Source of the DNA: Pterois miles
Taxonomy: Eukaryota > Chordata > Actinopteri > Perciformes > Scorpaenidae
Length of the DNA stretch: 64,000 nt
Reading direction: 5' to 3'
Assembly: GCA_947000775.1 (NCBI GenBank)
Contig: CAMQGK010000637.1
Span: 19,863,001 to 19,927,000, forward strand
Made by a program: the position numbers and the translations under genes. The notes beneath the pieces are model-generated. The model was given only the letters and a program-made list of their open reading frames with translations. It ran no database searches and was not told the origin of the DNA. Of the stretch, positions 1 to 13,300 are shown piece after piece. Within the stretch, counting starts at the first letter, position 1, and every line of letters starts with the position of its first letter.

Positions 1-1590
1 GTTTTGGCGCAGCCACAGAGATCATTATGACAGTGTGAAGACTAATCTACAAAACTTAATTTCATTATTACTGTATTTTAGGTAGCATCTATATCCTGTT
101 ACATGCTAGCATAATGTTGACTTTCATACTGTTGTGGCTGTACAGTATGTGGCCCGCTCCATGGCGTGATGCATGTTTGTTTACAACAAAGGTTGTGCAC
201 TGGTTTGCATGATGACAGCATTGTGACATGTTTCTTCTGTATGTAGCAGCTGTGCGTGGCGTCAGTGTCTTCATTAACCAAGCGAAGGAACCTCACTTCC
301 CTCTGAGGCAAGTCTTGTTCACAGTGTGAGGAGTGGGGGTGGGGGACCTCTGGAGTTTCACAAACCATGGCTTCACAGCCTATGCTCTCTGATTGATGTT
401 TTTATAAGTAAGACCTTGCACTGCTTTCCCCCTGGGCCGTGCCTATGCTTCCTGGTATCAATCACATATCATTTCCATTCTTGCGCCGTCGCCTGACAGA
501 AATACTGTAAAGGTGATCTATGTGTGTGTGTGTTAAGTAATTATTAAGTGTCCAGCTACACTAATAAATCATTCACATCACAACACCCCTCCTTCTAACC
601 TCTCTCCTTTGCCCCATTCCACACTTCACTCCTCTGTACATTTTCTCTCCAGCTTTCTCAAACAATACCAAAGCTGCAAAGTGGTACGCTTCATTTCTGT
701 GTCTCTAGAGTACAGTTTCCAGGGGGACTTTTAATTGCAGCGCAGCAGCCCGAGCGAGGGAGGACGTGCCAACCAGACATGTTAGGAGGCCTTGGACTGC
801 TGTGGCGTTAATGAGATGGCTGCCATCAATCAAGGGCTGTGGGAGATGACTGTAAATAAGGCTGTGATCATGGGAGGTGAGTGGTGACAGGCTGGGTTTC
901 TGGCCCAATGTACTCCCTCAAGTTTCACTTATGTAAACATGCCATGTCAAAGTGACAGAGGTCAAAGGTCGGGGCAAAGCCAGGACCGATAATGTCCTCA
1001 CACCATAGAATCCCCCATCGGCCCAGCAGCTCCGCAGAGGGACAAGAGATGTTGAACGCATTGACCAGAAATGGAAAACATGATGAGACGATGTAGTCAT
1101 ACAGTATGTGAGCTGTGGTCATCAGACGTGAAGTTTCTTAAATAATTTAGACTACTTTGCTGCATACCAGCTAAAGCACCAGCCCATGTTTAGAGTATCA
1201 CACACTGCCTGTACAAAGGTCCTATACAAATGCTGTTCAAATAACTGACTTCTAGTAATCAAGTAGTCTGCTTACAGTGTTCAGTTTGGGTCTTTACATA
1301 CATGACAACATATGGAAAAAACATTTTAAAACTACATTAGACTAATGTTAGTTGAATTTTTGTTTTGTTTTTACATTATTCTCTTGACATTGTGCCTCAC
1401 GGGCCGTCTGCCTACCGGCTGGATACCTGAGGCTTCATGATGGGAAAAAGAAAAGTAATTTTCTCTCAATAAAAAAACAAATGTGCATAGGGAAAGCACC
1501 TGTGGTTGAAGCCGTCCATGTCAAGTAGATTGATAATGTCTCGTCACGTAATGCTGCCAAAGTGAAACTCTGCTGACAGGCTCCTCCACA
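1..1590. other. No gene recognised; AT-rich unique-looking DNA
   Basis: I see no exon with matching splice sites and no repeat that I recognise. A short (TG)n run lies at about 520-533. The possible reading frames here are short and show no family motif. Confidence 0.5.
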
Positions 1591-2090
1591 CCATGGATGT
1601 TTTAAGAGAAGTGGATATAGCGTTGGAGGCAGGGCCCCGTTCATTCCTATGAAAGTTGCTCAGTGGCGCGTGATGCCAAAATAGGTTGATTTCCGTCTGG
1701 AAAATTACCCGGGTCTTTCGACAATCTTCCGCATTCATTGGGCCCATGGAACATGAGCAGTAGCGTTCACTCGGTGACATGGCTCGGTCACAGGGTCACA
1801 ACGTCACGCTGTCTTCATGGTCTGGGTCTCATTCACATGAATGGAGGAAGGGAAATAACTCTGGATTCAGCTATTAGTGCGTTTTACAACTTTTAGGACC
1901 TCATGATTTAAATAAGCGCTATCGGATTGTTTGTACTGGGGAGTTGATTTACCTCAAAAAAAAATTATCCGCTGAGTTACAGATATCTCTTTCCCAATGT
2001 AAGTCTATGGAGAAAAGTCTTTTTAGGTCCAACGGCATCATGTGACGGACATGGAAGTTGTAGTACCACCATTTGGCGACTACAAAAATT
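1591..2090 (+). repeat. Dispersed repeat, copy 1 (second copy at 47.2 kb)
   Basis: This segment aligns by eye over its whole length with 47191-47598 in the same orientation. Shared landmarks include CATGGATGT at the left, GGTCTGGGTCTCATTCACAT and GAGGAAGGGAAATAACTCTG in the middle, and TCTCTTTCCCAATGTAAGTC near the right. Copy 1 holds about 90 extra bases around 1915-1985, so one copy was deleted or the other gained sequence. No reading frame is conserved between the copies, so it is probably a non-autonomous element; I cannot name the family. Confidence 0.75.
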
Positions 2091-3122
2091 TGGATCAATG
2101 ACCCTCACTCTTCCTGGGGGACTTTACCAACATCCGTCTCTCTCCATGTTGCTACCTCATGAGCAAGAGCCCCGGGAATGGGCGCCATTCTGCGTGCCAA
2201 GCCAGCCAAAAACAGCAATGCTTCACAATTAGAGAGGGAAAAGGCAGAGGAATTGGCAGCAAGCTCGTAATTGTCAAAACAGTGTGAATTCATGTAATAA
2301 ATGTACGAATGTCAGTTAGATGGTAATCTGCATGAGAAATGATGCACAACAACAAATTCAGTTGTAACAATCATCCACTTGTAGTGATCAATTTGAAATT
2401 GGACCTGAACAGACGTGATCCCTATAAGCAGTTTCAACTGTATTTAGCTCCCATCTCGATCCATGCTGCTGCCTCTGTAATATTTGGGTAACTTTTGTTT
2501 TGTCTTTGTCATTTTTATGTGACCTTTGACCTTGTAACCAGCCACAACAGTAACGCTTATATTGTTTTCAACTTCAGCATTTTTGAACCAAACACCTCTA
2601 AGGAGGAAACGGACACTGAGGAGCTCCCCTGGGAACTACATATCTTAAAGGGCTATTTTCTGTTTGCATTCACATCGCCAATAAGAACGCTGAAGTGACC
2701 GCCGCGCCGCACACACACATCTTAAGCTCGAAGACTGCCGAGCGGCTAGTTTACTACGTTTCACAAGCACTATTCGATTTTTTTAAGCAATTTAAGAATA
2801 AATAAACAACTCTGTTACATGCCACAATCATATAGACTCAAGCATAAAAGCCGTCACGGCAGTACCGTTTGCGATTTCAGTTTGAAACGGCTTTCATTTT
2901 TCAACTTGGTGGGTGGGCTTTGTGCTAAACTGAGACTGTGAAACCTGGTGAAAACGCTGAACAGTTGCAAAAATCTTTCTTTAGGGATCACAAATCCAGT
3001 CTGATGACCTGTGAAAAGTATTTTGCTAAATACAGTTCATTTTTAAAACATGCTGTATTCGTGATCTTAATCTAATCTTGCTATAGCACGCAGGCGGACT
3101 CATAGGCACAGTTTGGGGATAA
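2091..3122. other. No gene recognised
   Basis: The segment is AT-rich. It contains short reading frames without motifs and a small CG-rich patch near 2697-2745. No repeat was recognised. Confidence 0.45.
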
Positions 3123-3300
3123 TGTGATAAGAGATAAGATAAGATAAGATATTCCTTTATTAGTCCCACAGTGGGGAAATTTACACGTTACAGCAGCAAT
3201 ACAAATAAAATAAATTAGTATATACATAATAGAAAATAGAAGAAAAAAGTAAAGACAGAAAAAAAATGTGTCCATCATATCAATGATATAATTGTACATA
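3123..3300 (-). mobile_element. 3' tail of a LINE or SINE
   Basis: Read on the minus strand, the sequence has an A/T-rich body, then a motif resembling TTTCCCCACTGTGGGACTAA, and ends in repeated TTATC units (3127-3150 on the plus strand as GATAAGATAAGATAAG). That layout, a LINE-type 3' end finished by a short tandem repeat, is what target-primed insertions leave. The same TTCCCC-TGGGACTAATAAAG motif ends the SINE at 34.15 kb, which suggests a shared LINE partner. No coding part is left. Confidence 0.6.
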
Positions 3301-5064
3301 AAGTCCTTATTGCACGTATGTCCGGTGAGTTTGTTGTGAATGTGAATGTGTATGTGGTTTACTGGGAGCAGTGCTGGATGTGTGCAACACAGAGAGGTCT
3401 AACGTATTGGGTAAGTGTAAGTGACAAAATCAGTCTGATTGCATTGTTTTCTATTGAAATGTCGACTTCTAACTAGCCGCGAGTAGCGAAACGCTGGACA
3501 GCGTGTGGTTTGGAGGTGAACATTTGTTAGACTCCCTGTTTCTATTTAGTCGTGTTGGTCACTTTGAAAGCATAAAGACCAAAAATCTATTATTATTATC
3601 ATCTATCTTATCTACCTTATTCTGTCAAGAAGACATATAACGGTGAATATTATTCATCATTATAATAAATTATTAGCTCTTTGTTATTATAAAAATATAT
3701 AAGATGCATTTCCAGGGGGTTCAGTGAGCCCCCTGAACCAACGTAAACACAGGCAGGTCCTGTCTTCTCCCTCTTCCCTTCACAGGTGTCTATGTAGAAG
3801 CCTGGTCTTATGTAAAGTTACTTCTCAAATATCAATTTATTTTATTCTGGTATGTAAACTCTCCCTTTCCTTTTTGGTTTTGCTTGAGTTCACACTTTCA
3901 TATTTGATAGACACATATTGCACTCCTCTATCTATGTGGATGTTTTATAGTCACTGTTTAAATAACATTTTTGGAGATGGAACTGATGAAAAAGGAAGTC
4001 TCGCTTTTTAGACATACTGATGTCAGATCAGTAACAGTAACATGACAGTTTTGTTACAAACATATTTTACTTCATGGAACAGAGAGCTGTTGATTTGAAA
4101 TGTGTATTTACTCAGGCCTTGCTGAGGAGAAGTGTAAGGCAGAGCAAGGTCATATGATGTTGCTGCACTGAAATACTGGAAGCTTGGACGGAGTGACTAA
4201 ACCTCCCAACTGACAAGAGAACAGTGGTTGTTTCCTTCAGCTCCATACACACAGTGTTGATTGTGTAGCTTGGCTGTTTATCAGACTAGCTCCATCCATG
4301 TAGCTACATTTCCTGTGTATAGCAGACAGAGAGACATGACTGCACCTGCTGCTGCTGTTTAGCTGCAGTAGACAACACGTTATACTTCCATCACCTTTGT
4401 CCACAAAGTTCCCACTAATCAGCTGTCATTTTGATATGAATATGAAAAGTGAAATCAGACGCAAAGTAGCCAGGTCAGAGAGATATAGCATATGAAGCCC
4501 ACCCACCAGTCTGACGCAGGACTATAAAACACTTTGTGACAGTTTTCTGTTCGACAGATTCGCTGCCGACCCGCAGGTCGACCAGCCTACAGAGGGAACC
4601 CCACCACTCCAGATGGCCAGTCCACCCCTGCTGTCAGATCATCATTGACTGTTTTTGTAAGCTAACTTTGATCACAGTTAATCAGTGACAAATTACCCTC
4701 TCTCTTCCCTGCTCATTTGTTGATGGATGGCAGTCTGATCTGAGAGAATCAAAGACAAGCCTGTATCGCACACTCTGCAGATCTTCACGGCTGACACACT
4801 CAACAGGAGGAAAAAGAGGGGCAACATGTGACTGTAAGACACGTGTCACCAAAGGCCAATAACTGCGTCATGGATGCTCTGAAGGTCCAGACAGACAAGA
4901 CTACAAACATGATTATTTATCATGATTAGCCATTGATTTTAGCAACAACATTTTTATTGTACGTTCACATTAAACTAAGCAATGCTTTCACTGGCATGCT
5001 GTGCTACATTCCTAATGAACAAATTATGGCTGAACAATGTTTTTCACAGTATATACTTACAGTA
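3301..5064. other. No gene recognised
   Basis: AT-rich sequence. A 95-codon open frame at 3724-4011 has no family motif, is not bounded by splice sites and reads as chance coding. Nothing else recognised. Confidence 0.45.
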
Positions 5065-5066
5065 TA

Positions 5067-5595
5067 CAGTGAACCCTCGTTTATCGCGGGAGTTGCGTTC
5101 CTAAAATAACCCGCGATAGGTGAAATCCGTGAAGTAGTCAGCTTTATTTTTTACTGTTATTTTACAATGCAATACTGTATTATAGAATGAAACCAAAAAT
5201 TAAAACCTGTTTTCAGGCCCAAAATTTGTTTAAGAAATAAAAATATTAACGTTTTCTTACAAATAACTCTGATAGTTTAAAGAATGGTATTGTAAAACAA
5301 TAATTTGAATACAGGACAGTATAGTAATGAATACAAGGTTGGAAACATTGTCACTCGCGTATTTCACCGTCCCTCCAGCTGAGCCTCTCCGTCCTCACTC
5401 CGCTGCGCTGTAGCGTCTGTTTCAACTGCAGGCTGCGCAGGAGTCTTTCTCCGAGAGAACAACATCGTTATGGGTAGTTGTTGGCACTCTTTCTTTTTCA
5501 ATCAGGATTCAGAGCACAATAAATGCACTGTAAAAAAAAATCCGTGAAGCAGCGAAGCCGCAAAAGGTGAACCGCGTTATAGCGAGGATTCACTG
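5067..5595. mobile_element. Tigger/pogo-like MITE flanked by TA
   Basis: The element begins CAGTGAACCCTCGTTTATCG and the reverse complement of its other end begins CAGTGAATCCTCGCTATAAC, a terminal inverted repeat of about 24 bases with a few mismatches. A TA lies directly outside each end (5065-5066 and 5596-5597), the expected target duplication for Tc1/mariner-type transposons. The CAGT..CCTCG..CGCGG terminus resembles Tigger/pogo termini. The interior of about 480 bases carries no transposase frame, so it would have needed a partner element to move. Confidence 0.75.
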
Positions 5596-5597
5596 TA

Positions 5598-7096
5598 TTG
5601 CAGTATGAATAAATACAGGAATATTCACCCTACCCTGTTGTTAGCTATATTTTAAAGTTTAAATGCTTCAATGTGGTGCACATCAGCAGCAAAATTAGCA
5701 ACATGAAGAGTTAGATGAACAATTTCATGCTCTCAGTTTAATCATAAACATATAGATATAACATTATGGACAATATCTAGAACCAAAAGTGAAGCCAAAA
5801 CGCCTCACTCACTGGCTTTTGGCTAGCTGTTAGTTTAAGAAACGCTTGATATGATATGCAGCAGAGTTTTCTCTTAGAAGCACGCACAATTTAAACATCA
5901 ATATCACAGATGATCATGTTCATTTAATTGTGGGACACCAAAATTGTGACTGCGATTAACATTTTATTGATTGTGGAGCCCTACAAGAGAAATCATTTTA
6001 ATCTTAGATCATTTTGAATCCAATTTTGCAATGACATATCATCATTTCTAATTGCAGCAGGACACCATGATAAACATATCTATATGGGGAAACAACTGAT
6101 GCACAAGTTCATTCTTAAAGGCTGACTGTTCAGTTTGTGACCAATTCATGAATTGATTTGTGAGGTGTCAAATATAGGCTGATAAATGATTTAAATCCTG
6201 CTATATGAGAGCTCTTGTTCGTCCTGACGCCTCACCTGCCCTGTAAACCTGCAAGCCTTCCCATTCCTGCAACCACTCACTTGTTAGCCACCTACAGTAG
6301 CTATTGATAGTGGCCTTTGAGATTTGCTTCAGCTAGGAGCCCACCCACAGCGAGGTCTGTGTTATAAAACATAAACAGGCCACTGTAAATAAATGCCCCA
6401 AAATTTACTCACACCTGGGAGCGAATCTGTAGGCGTGTACGTGTACTCACTATTGTGTGGTAAAACACTGGAGGGTTTAAATAAATCTGTTTCTTACAAA
6501 ACAAAACAGGAAAAGCATTCTGTGCAATATCAATAACATTATTACATGTTTCTTCAAGTTGCAACATGCGCATTGCCTCCCAGCCACTCTGCTATTAAAT
6601 AAACCACCCAACTGAGAGGAGACTTGTTGAGATAATTACACATTACTGTAGAGATGGGCTTCAGAAAAGCTTGGAAATCTGTGTGAGGTGATGAGGTCAC
6701 CAGAGAAGGGCTTTGTTAAATGCATTAACATATCTACTATAAAGCATGCGTTCCTATATGCAAGCCCTTAGGGTTCACAAGGCACTGGATTTCAAGGCTC
6801 GATACGCAAGCAAGCTATTTCTAATGCAAATTAGCTGGAAAATGACCTCTTTTGATTTTATGTACTAGAATTTAAAAAAGAACAAAAAGGGATGAGCATC
6901 ACCTCTACTCCAGCTCTTTTAAAAGTCAACACAAATGCATTGTTTACCAAACTAATAACACAATCTCTTGGGAGAGAATATACACCAGAAGGAACTTCTC
7001 ATATACCAGGAATAAACAAATTCCATAAAGTACACGACTAGTACATGAGTACTTGAAACACAGCTCTTAATGGAGATACTGACTGTGGTTTTAGTT
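5598..7096. other. No gene recognised
   Basis: Unique-looking AT-rich DNA. I see no convincing exon, repeat boundary or structured RNA. Confidence 0.45.
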
Positions 7097-7262
7097 TTAA
7101 AGGAGCACTGTGTAAGATCTAGCCACATGCTCCAAAGATGCACTGGGTCCATACAATCTCAATTTCTAGTCATCAGTTACTAACTACTAGCTAACAGCAG
7201 GGCAAGAATACACAAAAAAACTGCTGAAACTCTGAGAGATGGTCAAAATAACAAACTCTGTT

Positions 7263-7610
7263 ATTCATCATCAACCATTTATCCAGAGTTGGGTCGCAGG
7301 GGCAACAGCTCCAGCAGGGGACCCCAAACCTCCCTTTCCTGGGCCACATTAACCAGCTCTGATTGGGGGATCCTGAGGTGTTTCCAGGTCAGTGTGGAGA
7401 TATAATCTCTCCACCTTGACCTGGGTCTTCCCTGGGGTCTCCTCCAAGCTAGTCGTGCCTGGAACACCTCCCTACGGAGGCATCCTTACCAGATTCCCGA
7501 ACCACCTCAGCTGGCTCCTTTCAGCATAAAGGAGCAGCAGCTCTACTCCGAGTCCGTCGCAGATGGCTAAGCTTCTCACCCTATCTCTAAGAGAGACGCT
7601 AGTTTGCTTA
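7263..7610 (-). pseudogene. C-terminal fragment of a non-LTR retrotransposon (RTE/Rex3-like)
   Basis: On the minus strand the frame at 7279-7467 encodes a peptide with RGRPRSRWRDYI, then a leucine-rich stretch and WGPLLELLPLRP, ending in a stop. Just upstream another frame has SQLRWFGN, matching the LRWFGH-type motif that precedes it in many fish non-LTR reverse transcriptases. This is the post-RT C-terminal region, which is all that remains after 5' truncation, and it has at least one frameshift. It sits inside the TTAA element, so it probably landed there later. RTE/Rex3 is my best guess; an L2 or CR1 relative is possible. Confidence 0.65.
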
Positions 7611-8210
7611 TTGGATTAAATCCTACGTGGAAACGAGAAAACAACCTGCATCTTTGTCTCGACCTCCACGCCTTTCAGGAGACTGCTCCACAAATCACAG
7701 CTGGGTAGGGATGTCACGCTACCAGAAATTTAGCAGTCAAAACCAGTACCAGTGAAATTCCATGAATCTCTGTACCAATTCGATATCATGGCAAAAAAAC
7801 TAAAGAAAAGCAATAAATCCCATGTACTTCTGCATCCTTTGTTTGTTTGCAAACTGGTTTTTGTCAGGAAGTTAAAGGTTATACTTCCCAATTTGAGCTA
7901 ATGGCAAACTGAAGGTTTGTGTCCTGAAGGGTGGAAGAGAGGACGAAACGAAAACACGAGTCATTTTCTCGTTTCTGCCATTCTAAATATAATCCAAAAT
8001 GGACCCTGCACCTTCAATGTGATTGACAAGCCCTTGAGGCAGCTCTGCTTCTAGATGCTACAGTGCTTCATTATGCAACTACAGTGCTGTAAATTTGTGT
8101 AACACAATGCATCTTGTCGTTGTATATTACAGGTCTAATGCTAGTGTGATGTCCATATTAAATACTAAAAAACAACAACTAACAACTATCAACTCCAAAG
8201 ATACAAGCTG

Positions 8211-8587
8211 TATAGAGTGCTACAAGAAAAGAGTTTTCACTTCCGGTTCCCCTGAATGGGTTTTTGGTTAGATGCCTGAAATAAGGTCTGTGGTTACCGT
8301 TTTGTTCTACGGCGTAAAATACATCAGTAAATACCCCACTCATGAAATGTGAAGCCTTTATGTTTTTACTTCTGGCGATTGCATACACGCTACAAAAATC
8401 AGAAAAGTGGTGTTCATTTGCGGAGATTATCTTACTGAACAAAACATCATAAATGTCTGTTTGCCACAGAGCTTATGTTCTGCAATAATCCAAAAAAAAC
8501 CCATTGGCTTTTTGTCGAGGGAACCAGGGTGATGCTAACTTCCTGGTTGGCCAACAAAAAAACATCATCCCCAGAGCACTCTATTTA
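8211..8587. mobile_element. Possible small inverted-repeat element (MITE)
   Basis: The left end reads TATAGAGTGCT and the right end, reverse-complemented, reads AAATAGAGTGCT, so an 11-base inverted repeat brackets about 377 bases. There is no coding frame. With such short arms a chance match cannot be excluded. Confidence 0.35.
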
Positions 8588-8784
8588 AAAACTACTACTA
8601 CTACTAAGATAGTACGAGCATACCTTAGCGTGCTAGTTTCAGTAGATATCTCTGCAACACAACACAGACGTCTTTGAGATAACCTCAACACTTTAACCTC
8701 TTCACATTCTGCTGATAATGTTAATTCAATATTTAAATGTTTTAAAGTAAAATTCCGGCCAGATCTTACACATCGCGCCTTTAA

Positions 8785-10097
8785 TGTTCAAACAGAATTG
8801 TCGATAAGATCTTCCAAATTTGACCTGACCCAGGACTTGCTAAAAGCTCTGCTTGTCCATCTGGTTAATCTGTTGAAGTGAAAAGAGCCTGGCCCCCCTG
8901 GGAATGTACGAAAGGTAGGCACAGTGGATGTCTGTTTACTTCCTTGTACAAAAATGCAGTGAGTTTAATTAGTGTAGCTCCATGTGAATCTCTCCAGTCC
9001 ACTGACCATCTCTTTACAGAGGCAGTTAAGCAGAAAACTGCAGCTTCTCAATCAAAACGGCTGTATTGGATTAAAGCCGTATACACTGAGACACTCCTCT
9101 GGAAAATTTAGAATGATGGCTTTGGTTTTAGTCTACAACTTTTCTGAGATTTCAACTAAAACACAAAAAACAATTAGTATGAAAGCCACTGTAGGTGCCT
9201 GTCTCTCCGGTGAATGAGTGCCATCACTCATGATCTGATGCAGAAAACCATTTCCAGTCCATTATTTCTCTTGCTTGCTGCCTCCACTGCTAAGACTGTA
9301 GCCCATATCTTCACTCACCTGAGAAGGCCTGAGCACCAAACCCAGGATATAAATCTACTGCTGAGCTGTGGCAGACGACGTGAGCGATGGGATACTAATA
9401 ACACAGAGGACTGAGAGAACAGGTAATGGTGGAGAGTTTTTCCAACAGTTCAGATGTCAACCTGACACAAAATTGCTCTGTTCTACGAACTTCTGCTGTT
9501 TTCTCAAAGTGTAACACACACTTAATGCAATAACTGTAGTCTTTAAGCATGAGCTGAACGCATAGCCTTTAATAAATTAGAGTAAATAACAGTGGAGGGA
9601 ATCACCAGGGGCATGTCACAATTAGGGGTGTAATGGCATATTGGTAACAAGATATTCCATGTTTGAAAGGTGAATATAATACTGAGTACATTTGCTTATC
9701 TAAGGTATATTGAGAAAAGATAAAGCAGCAGCCTGGCTGCGATGTCGCATGCCTATGTGAGAAAGAAATTATTTTAAAAGCCCACAGCTGATGTTTTATT
9801 TTGTAGCTAATTAAATGTTACAGTGCTGCTAACACGTAAACTAACATGCTTCAGTTATATAATATTATAATTACATGCTATCTATTTTATCAGGTTTATA
9901 ATGATGTTATATTTGTGTTCTCATTCTTTTAAGGGTCACTGTAACTCCTACTCCTACACTGACACTCCTACTACTATTACTACTACTAAAAATAATACCA
10001 ATAACTATAATGAAACTGATATTATCAGAGATGGATGTGGTCCTGTGAAAAATTCATACCGTCTGTTTTATCTAATGGGATACAGTTGATACTCAGT
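8785..10097. other. No gene recognised
   Basis: Unique-looking sequence with short frames only. A small trinucleotide patch of CTA/TAC type lies at about 9950-9990. The AGGGGTGTAA motif near 9625 resembles the end of the repeat at 20.8 kb but has no visible partner end. Confidence 0.4.
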
Positions 10098-10330
10098 TCA
10101 TCTCAGAGTTTTCATTCACAAATCTTCAGGTCAAAGGTCAAAGGACCCTTTTGAAAACAGCCAAGTCAGTTTTTCCTCATCAAAATTTAGTGTAGTGAAG
10201 CATTATTTAGAGTTCTTCCCACTAAGCTAACATGACCTGATTGGTTTTCTAGTTTCATATAGACCAGTATCTTCTTCTAGCTTTAAGACTGAGCCAGCTA
10301 CAACTTCTAAATGACAGAATAGCATCCAGA
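10098..10330 (+). repeat. Dispersed repeat core, copy 1 (others at 20.4 and 31.6 kb)
   Basis: The copy shares with 20450-20700 and 31590-31765 the ordered landmarks AGGTCAAAGGTCAAAGG, TCAGTTTTTCCTC, GTTTTCTAGTTTCATAT, CAGTATCTTC and TAGCTTTAA-ACTGAGCC-GCTAC. Both outer ends of this copy are degraded. The 31.3-kb copy shows that the family can have hAT-like ends. Confidence 0.7.
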
Positions 10331-13300
10331 CCCGGACATCAGATTATTAAAGGGTTAGAGGAAAAGTTTATATTATAAAAGATCAATACTACATGTCTTT
10401 GTATCAATACAATGTCACTACTGGGGGCTGATCCAAAATGCTTCAAAAGGTGGACTGTTGTTACTATGGTAATTAACCTCCAAATAAGTATTTATTTATT
10501 TTGGGATTATTATTACATACTTATATGTAGCTTCAAAGCCCAAAAAATAGTATTCAGGACAGCCCTAGTTGTCATGCAAAACCACGCTATATTGATTTTT
10601 TCCCCCACCCCGACGTATGCATAATCGAGGTTTGGGAATTAAACTTAACAAAATATTATAATAGTGTTACTGCTTTGAAGATTTCTGTTTTTAATACAGT
10701 TTCCATTTAGCTTAACAGAAACATTACCTATTGTCTAAATAACACCAATTGCTTGATATTAGATTGTGCTTAGCGTTACAAAAATACACCGCAACAGACT
10801 ACTGCACATCATATCATAGAAATAATACACTGGAAGTGATGCCTGAATGTTTGGCCTCACAGTGGGATGTTCTCATGCGTTTACAGTTCACCGTCCTGCG
10901 TCACTTGAGACCGCAGGGCCAAAAGTCCAGTCTCTCCAATTACAGATCCAATGCACTCATCCATTTCAGTTGTTTGGGAACTGCCTGTTCCCTCCCATGG
11001 CCCCTCTATCCCTGGCAGCTGACAGATTGCGTCGAATCAAACTACTACTTTTAAACTCCCACACATGTTGTTTTAAGCCGATATCACACTGGTGACTGGC
11101 TCTGTTTGTGTGAACAGTTGTTGCTGATGATCCACTTTCACTATGTCAGTTTTCATATATTTGGTCTCATTAGTTACGATGTTTAGTTTTCACTCTGCAC
11201 AAGGAACGGAGGAATGCTGCCCTCGGTGTTATTAATTACATTTTTTACCATATTTGTTTCAGTACATTTCATAGAGTTAATAAGGTGTCTTTTTGAATAC
11301 AAAACTAAGAGAACTTAATAAATATAAATGTTTGTTTTGATTTTTATGTTAATGCAGCAAAGTTAAATTTAAATATATATATATTTTTATGATGTGTAAA
11401 AATTATATAAAAAGTTAGAACCAGCCCTGCAAGCAGCGCAGCTTAAAGTCGGATGAGCTGCTGGACAAGATGCTCCCGTCACAGTGAGAGACGCAGACTC
11501 GATTGTTGTGGCCATGTTGCCATGGACAAAATGCAATGGAAAGATCTCATTGTAGCCTTATTACCCAAAGGAGATGGAGGACTAAAATAACTGAGTAAGT
11601 ATTCACCATTAGTGACAGGATTTGGGCTGCTGCAGAGTTGTGACTCCTCATAGTAACGTAAAGTTATCATCAGCTCCCCCACTGAAAACGGAGACGTCAG
11701 CTGCAGACGTAACGTTATTGTTAACATCACACAGCCTAACATTAATACTAGCAAGTTCACCTCATTGACTTGCGTTGAACTCCCCGAGCGCTGTGGCCGG
11801 GAGGTTCAATACAAACTGTGTGCTACACAGAGCATGATTTTCATCACCGTTCTTTGTAACGTTAGCAGGGTATTTTTCTTTCAACTCTAATCCCAAATTC
11901 TTCCCAAAATTAATTAATTCATCCTCCCCGATCGTATTTTTTTTCGAGACGTCCTCAAGATGAAGCCCTTACAGGAGTTGTAGCATTTACTCAACAACAA
12001 ATAGCCTAAGCTGTACACACACTGCACTGCTACAAATACCGTCTCTCTTTCACTCAGTGTGTCTTTGTCAATCTTCGACATAGAGAGATAAATGACACCT
12101 AAACACAATAGAGCCTCAGTGTAACTGAGCTTATAGTTTTTTATGGTATGCCTATTTTGGTACAAACGTTTACCTACCAGCGTGGCAGACAGCGTTCCAA
12201 GATTTATTCGCCAAATGGGAAATCAACCCGCATTTGGCAGGTGTTAATTTCAGACCCTGGCTGCCCTCATGTGGGACTGTTTTGACATTTGCCACAGGAA
12301 TACAGATCAAATTTCAAGGGACCATATCATGAAAAACTCCCTTTTTCAGCTCTTGTGCACAAACATTTAGGTATGCGGAGTGCCTACCAACCCAGTCAGT
12401 TTTTTGTGGGCTGCCTAGATCAGAAAACCTGCGATTCAACAAGCCAACATACCGCCCTCCATCTGCCATCTGAGTATCTCCACCCACGATTTGAGAACTG
12501 TCTTTGCAAAGACGCGGCATATTTTTCTTTAAAGTCAGTCAGAGCAGACTTGGCTTTTTCGGGAGAGGGGCTTAAAGAGAAGTATTTCAGACATTCGGGG
12601 TATTTATTTTTGTGGACAAATTCAAGATAGAAAATAAGAAATCATGTGAACTGGTCTTCCACTTCATCCTTAGCTGGGTAGTAGATGTAGACAAGCGGGT
12701 GTTTTAAGCCACTCAACACGCTGTATGACTCCAAGGTCATGGTTCAGGCTTGGCTCGGCGGGACCCCACTCGTTTAAATGTGACTGCATCGGGCTTGCTT
12801 TATGAATCATGTGGCTCAATGCGATCACTGTGTGTGCCATTTCAACATGATGAGGCCTTGGCTATCCACACTTGGCTCCTGCTTACTGCCACTACCTCCA
12901 TGACCCCTTCATCTTCATTAACATGATATTCACCCTTTACGCACAGACACTATTCCTTCTCCGCTCTGCATCATCCTCTCCTCACCCGATGCACTTCTGT
13001 CTGCAGGGAAAAAAAAAAATGAAGCAGCATTGATTTTCTAAAGCTGCCGTCTGATGTAGAATGATTTAACAGCGCTCACGCCCCTCCCTCGATATGAACT
13101 CTACGTATGAGCCTGTCCAGAGCAGGGCAGAATAACTCAGACTTGCTGATGGATTTGGATGAGACCCTGTCCGCCCTCCTGTCTCCATAGCAGCGGTAAT
13201 GATGGCAGCAGCGCCAGTTAAAGTGCACAACATGCAGACGGCCATCCATATAGATAAGAGGAACAAATCACAGCTAGTGTCTTTCAGCGTAAATTAGCAT

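Larger units (their letters stand above)
7097..8784. mobile_element. TTAA-flanked DNA element with nested insertions
   Basis: TTAA at 7097-7100 is followed by AGGAGCACTGTGTAAGATCT. At the other end the reverse complement reads AGGCGCGATGTGTAAGATCT, followed outward by TTAA at 8781-8784. This 20-base near-match inverted repeat with TTAA on both sides is typical of elements that use a TTAA target, such as piggyBac. The present 1.7 kb is inflated by later material: a LINE fragment at about 7263-7610 and a possible smaller fold-back element at 8211-8587. No transposase is visible. The superfamily assignment is inference from the target site alone. Confidence 0.65.

Noticed and set aside
12289..12630. 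A 113-codon plus-strand frame
   Set aside because: No motif, no splice boundaries and an ordinary codon pattern. It is possibly part of a dispersed repeat, but no second copy is in the window.
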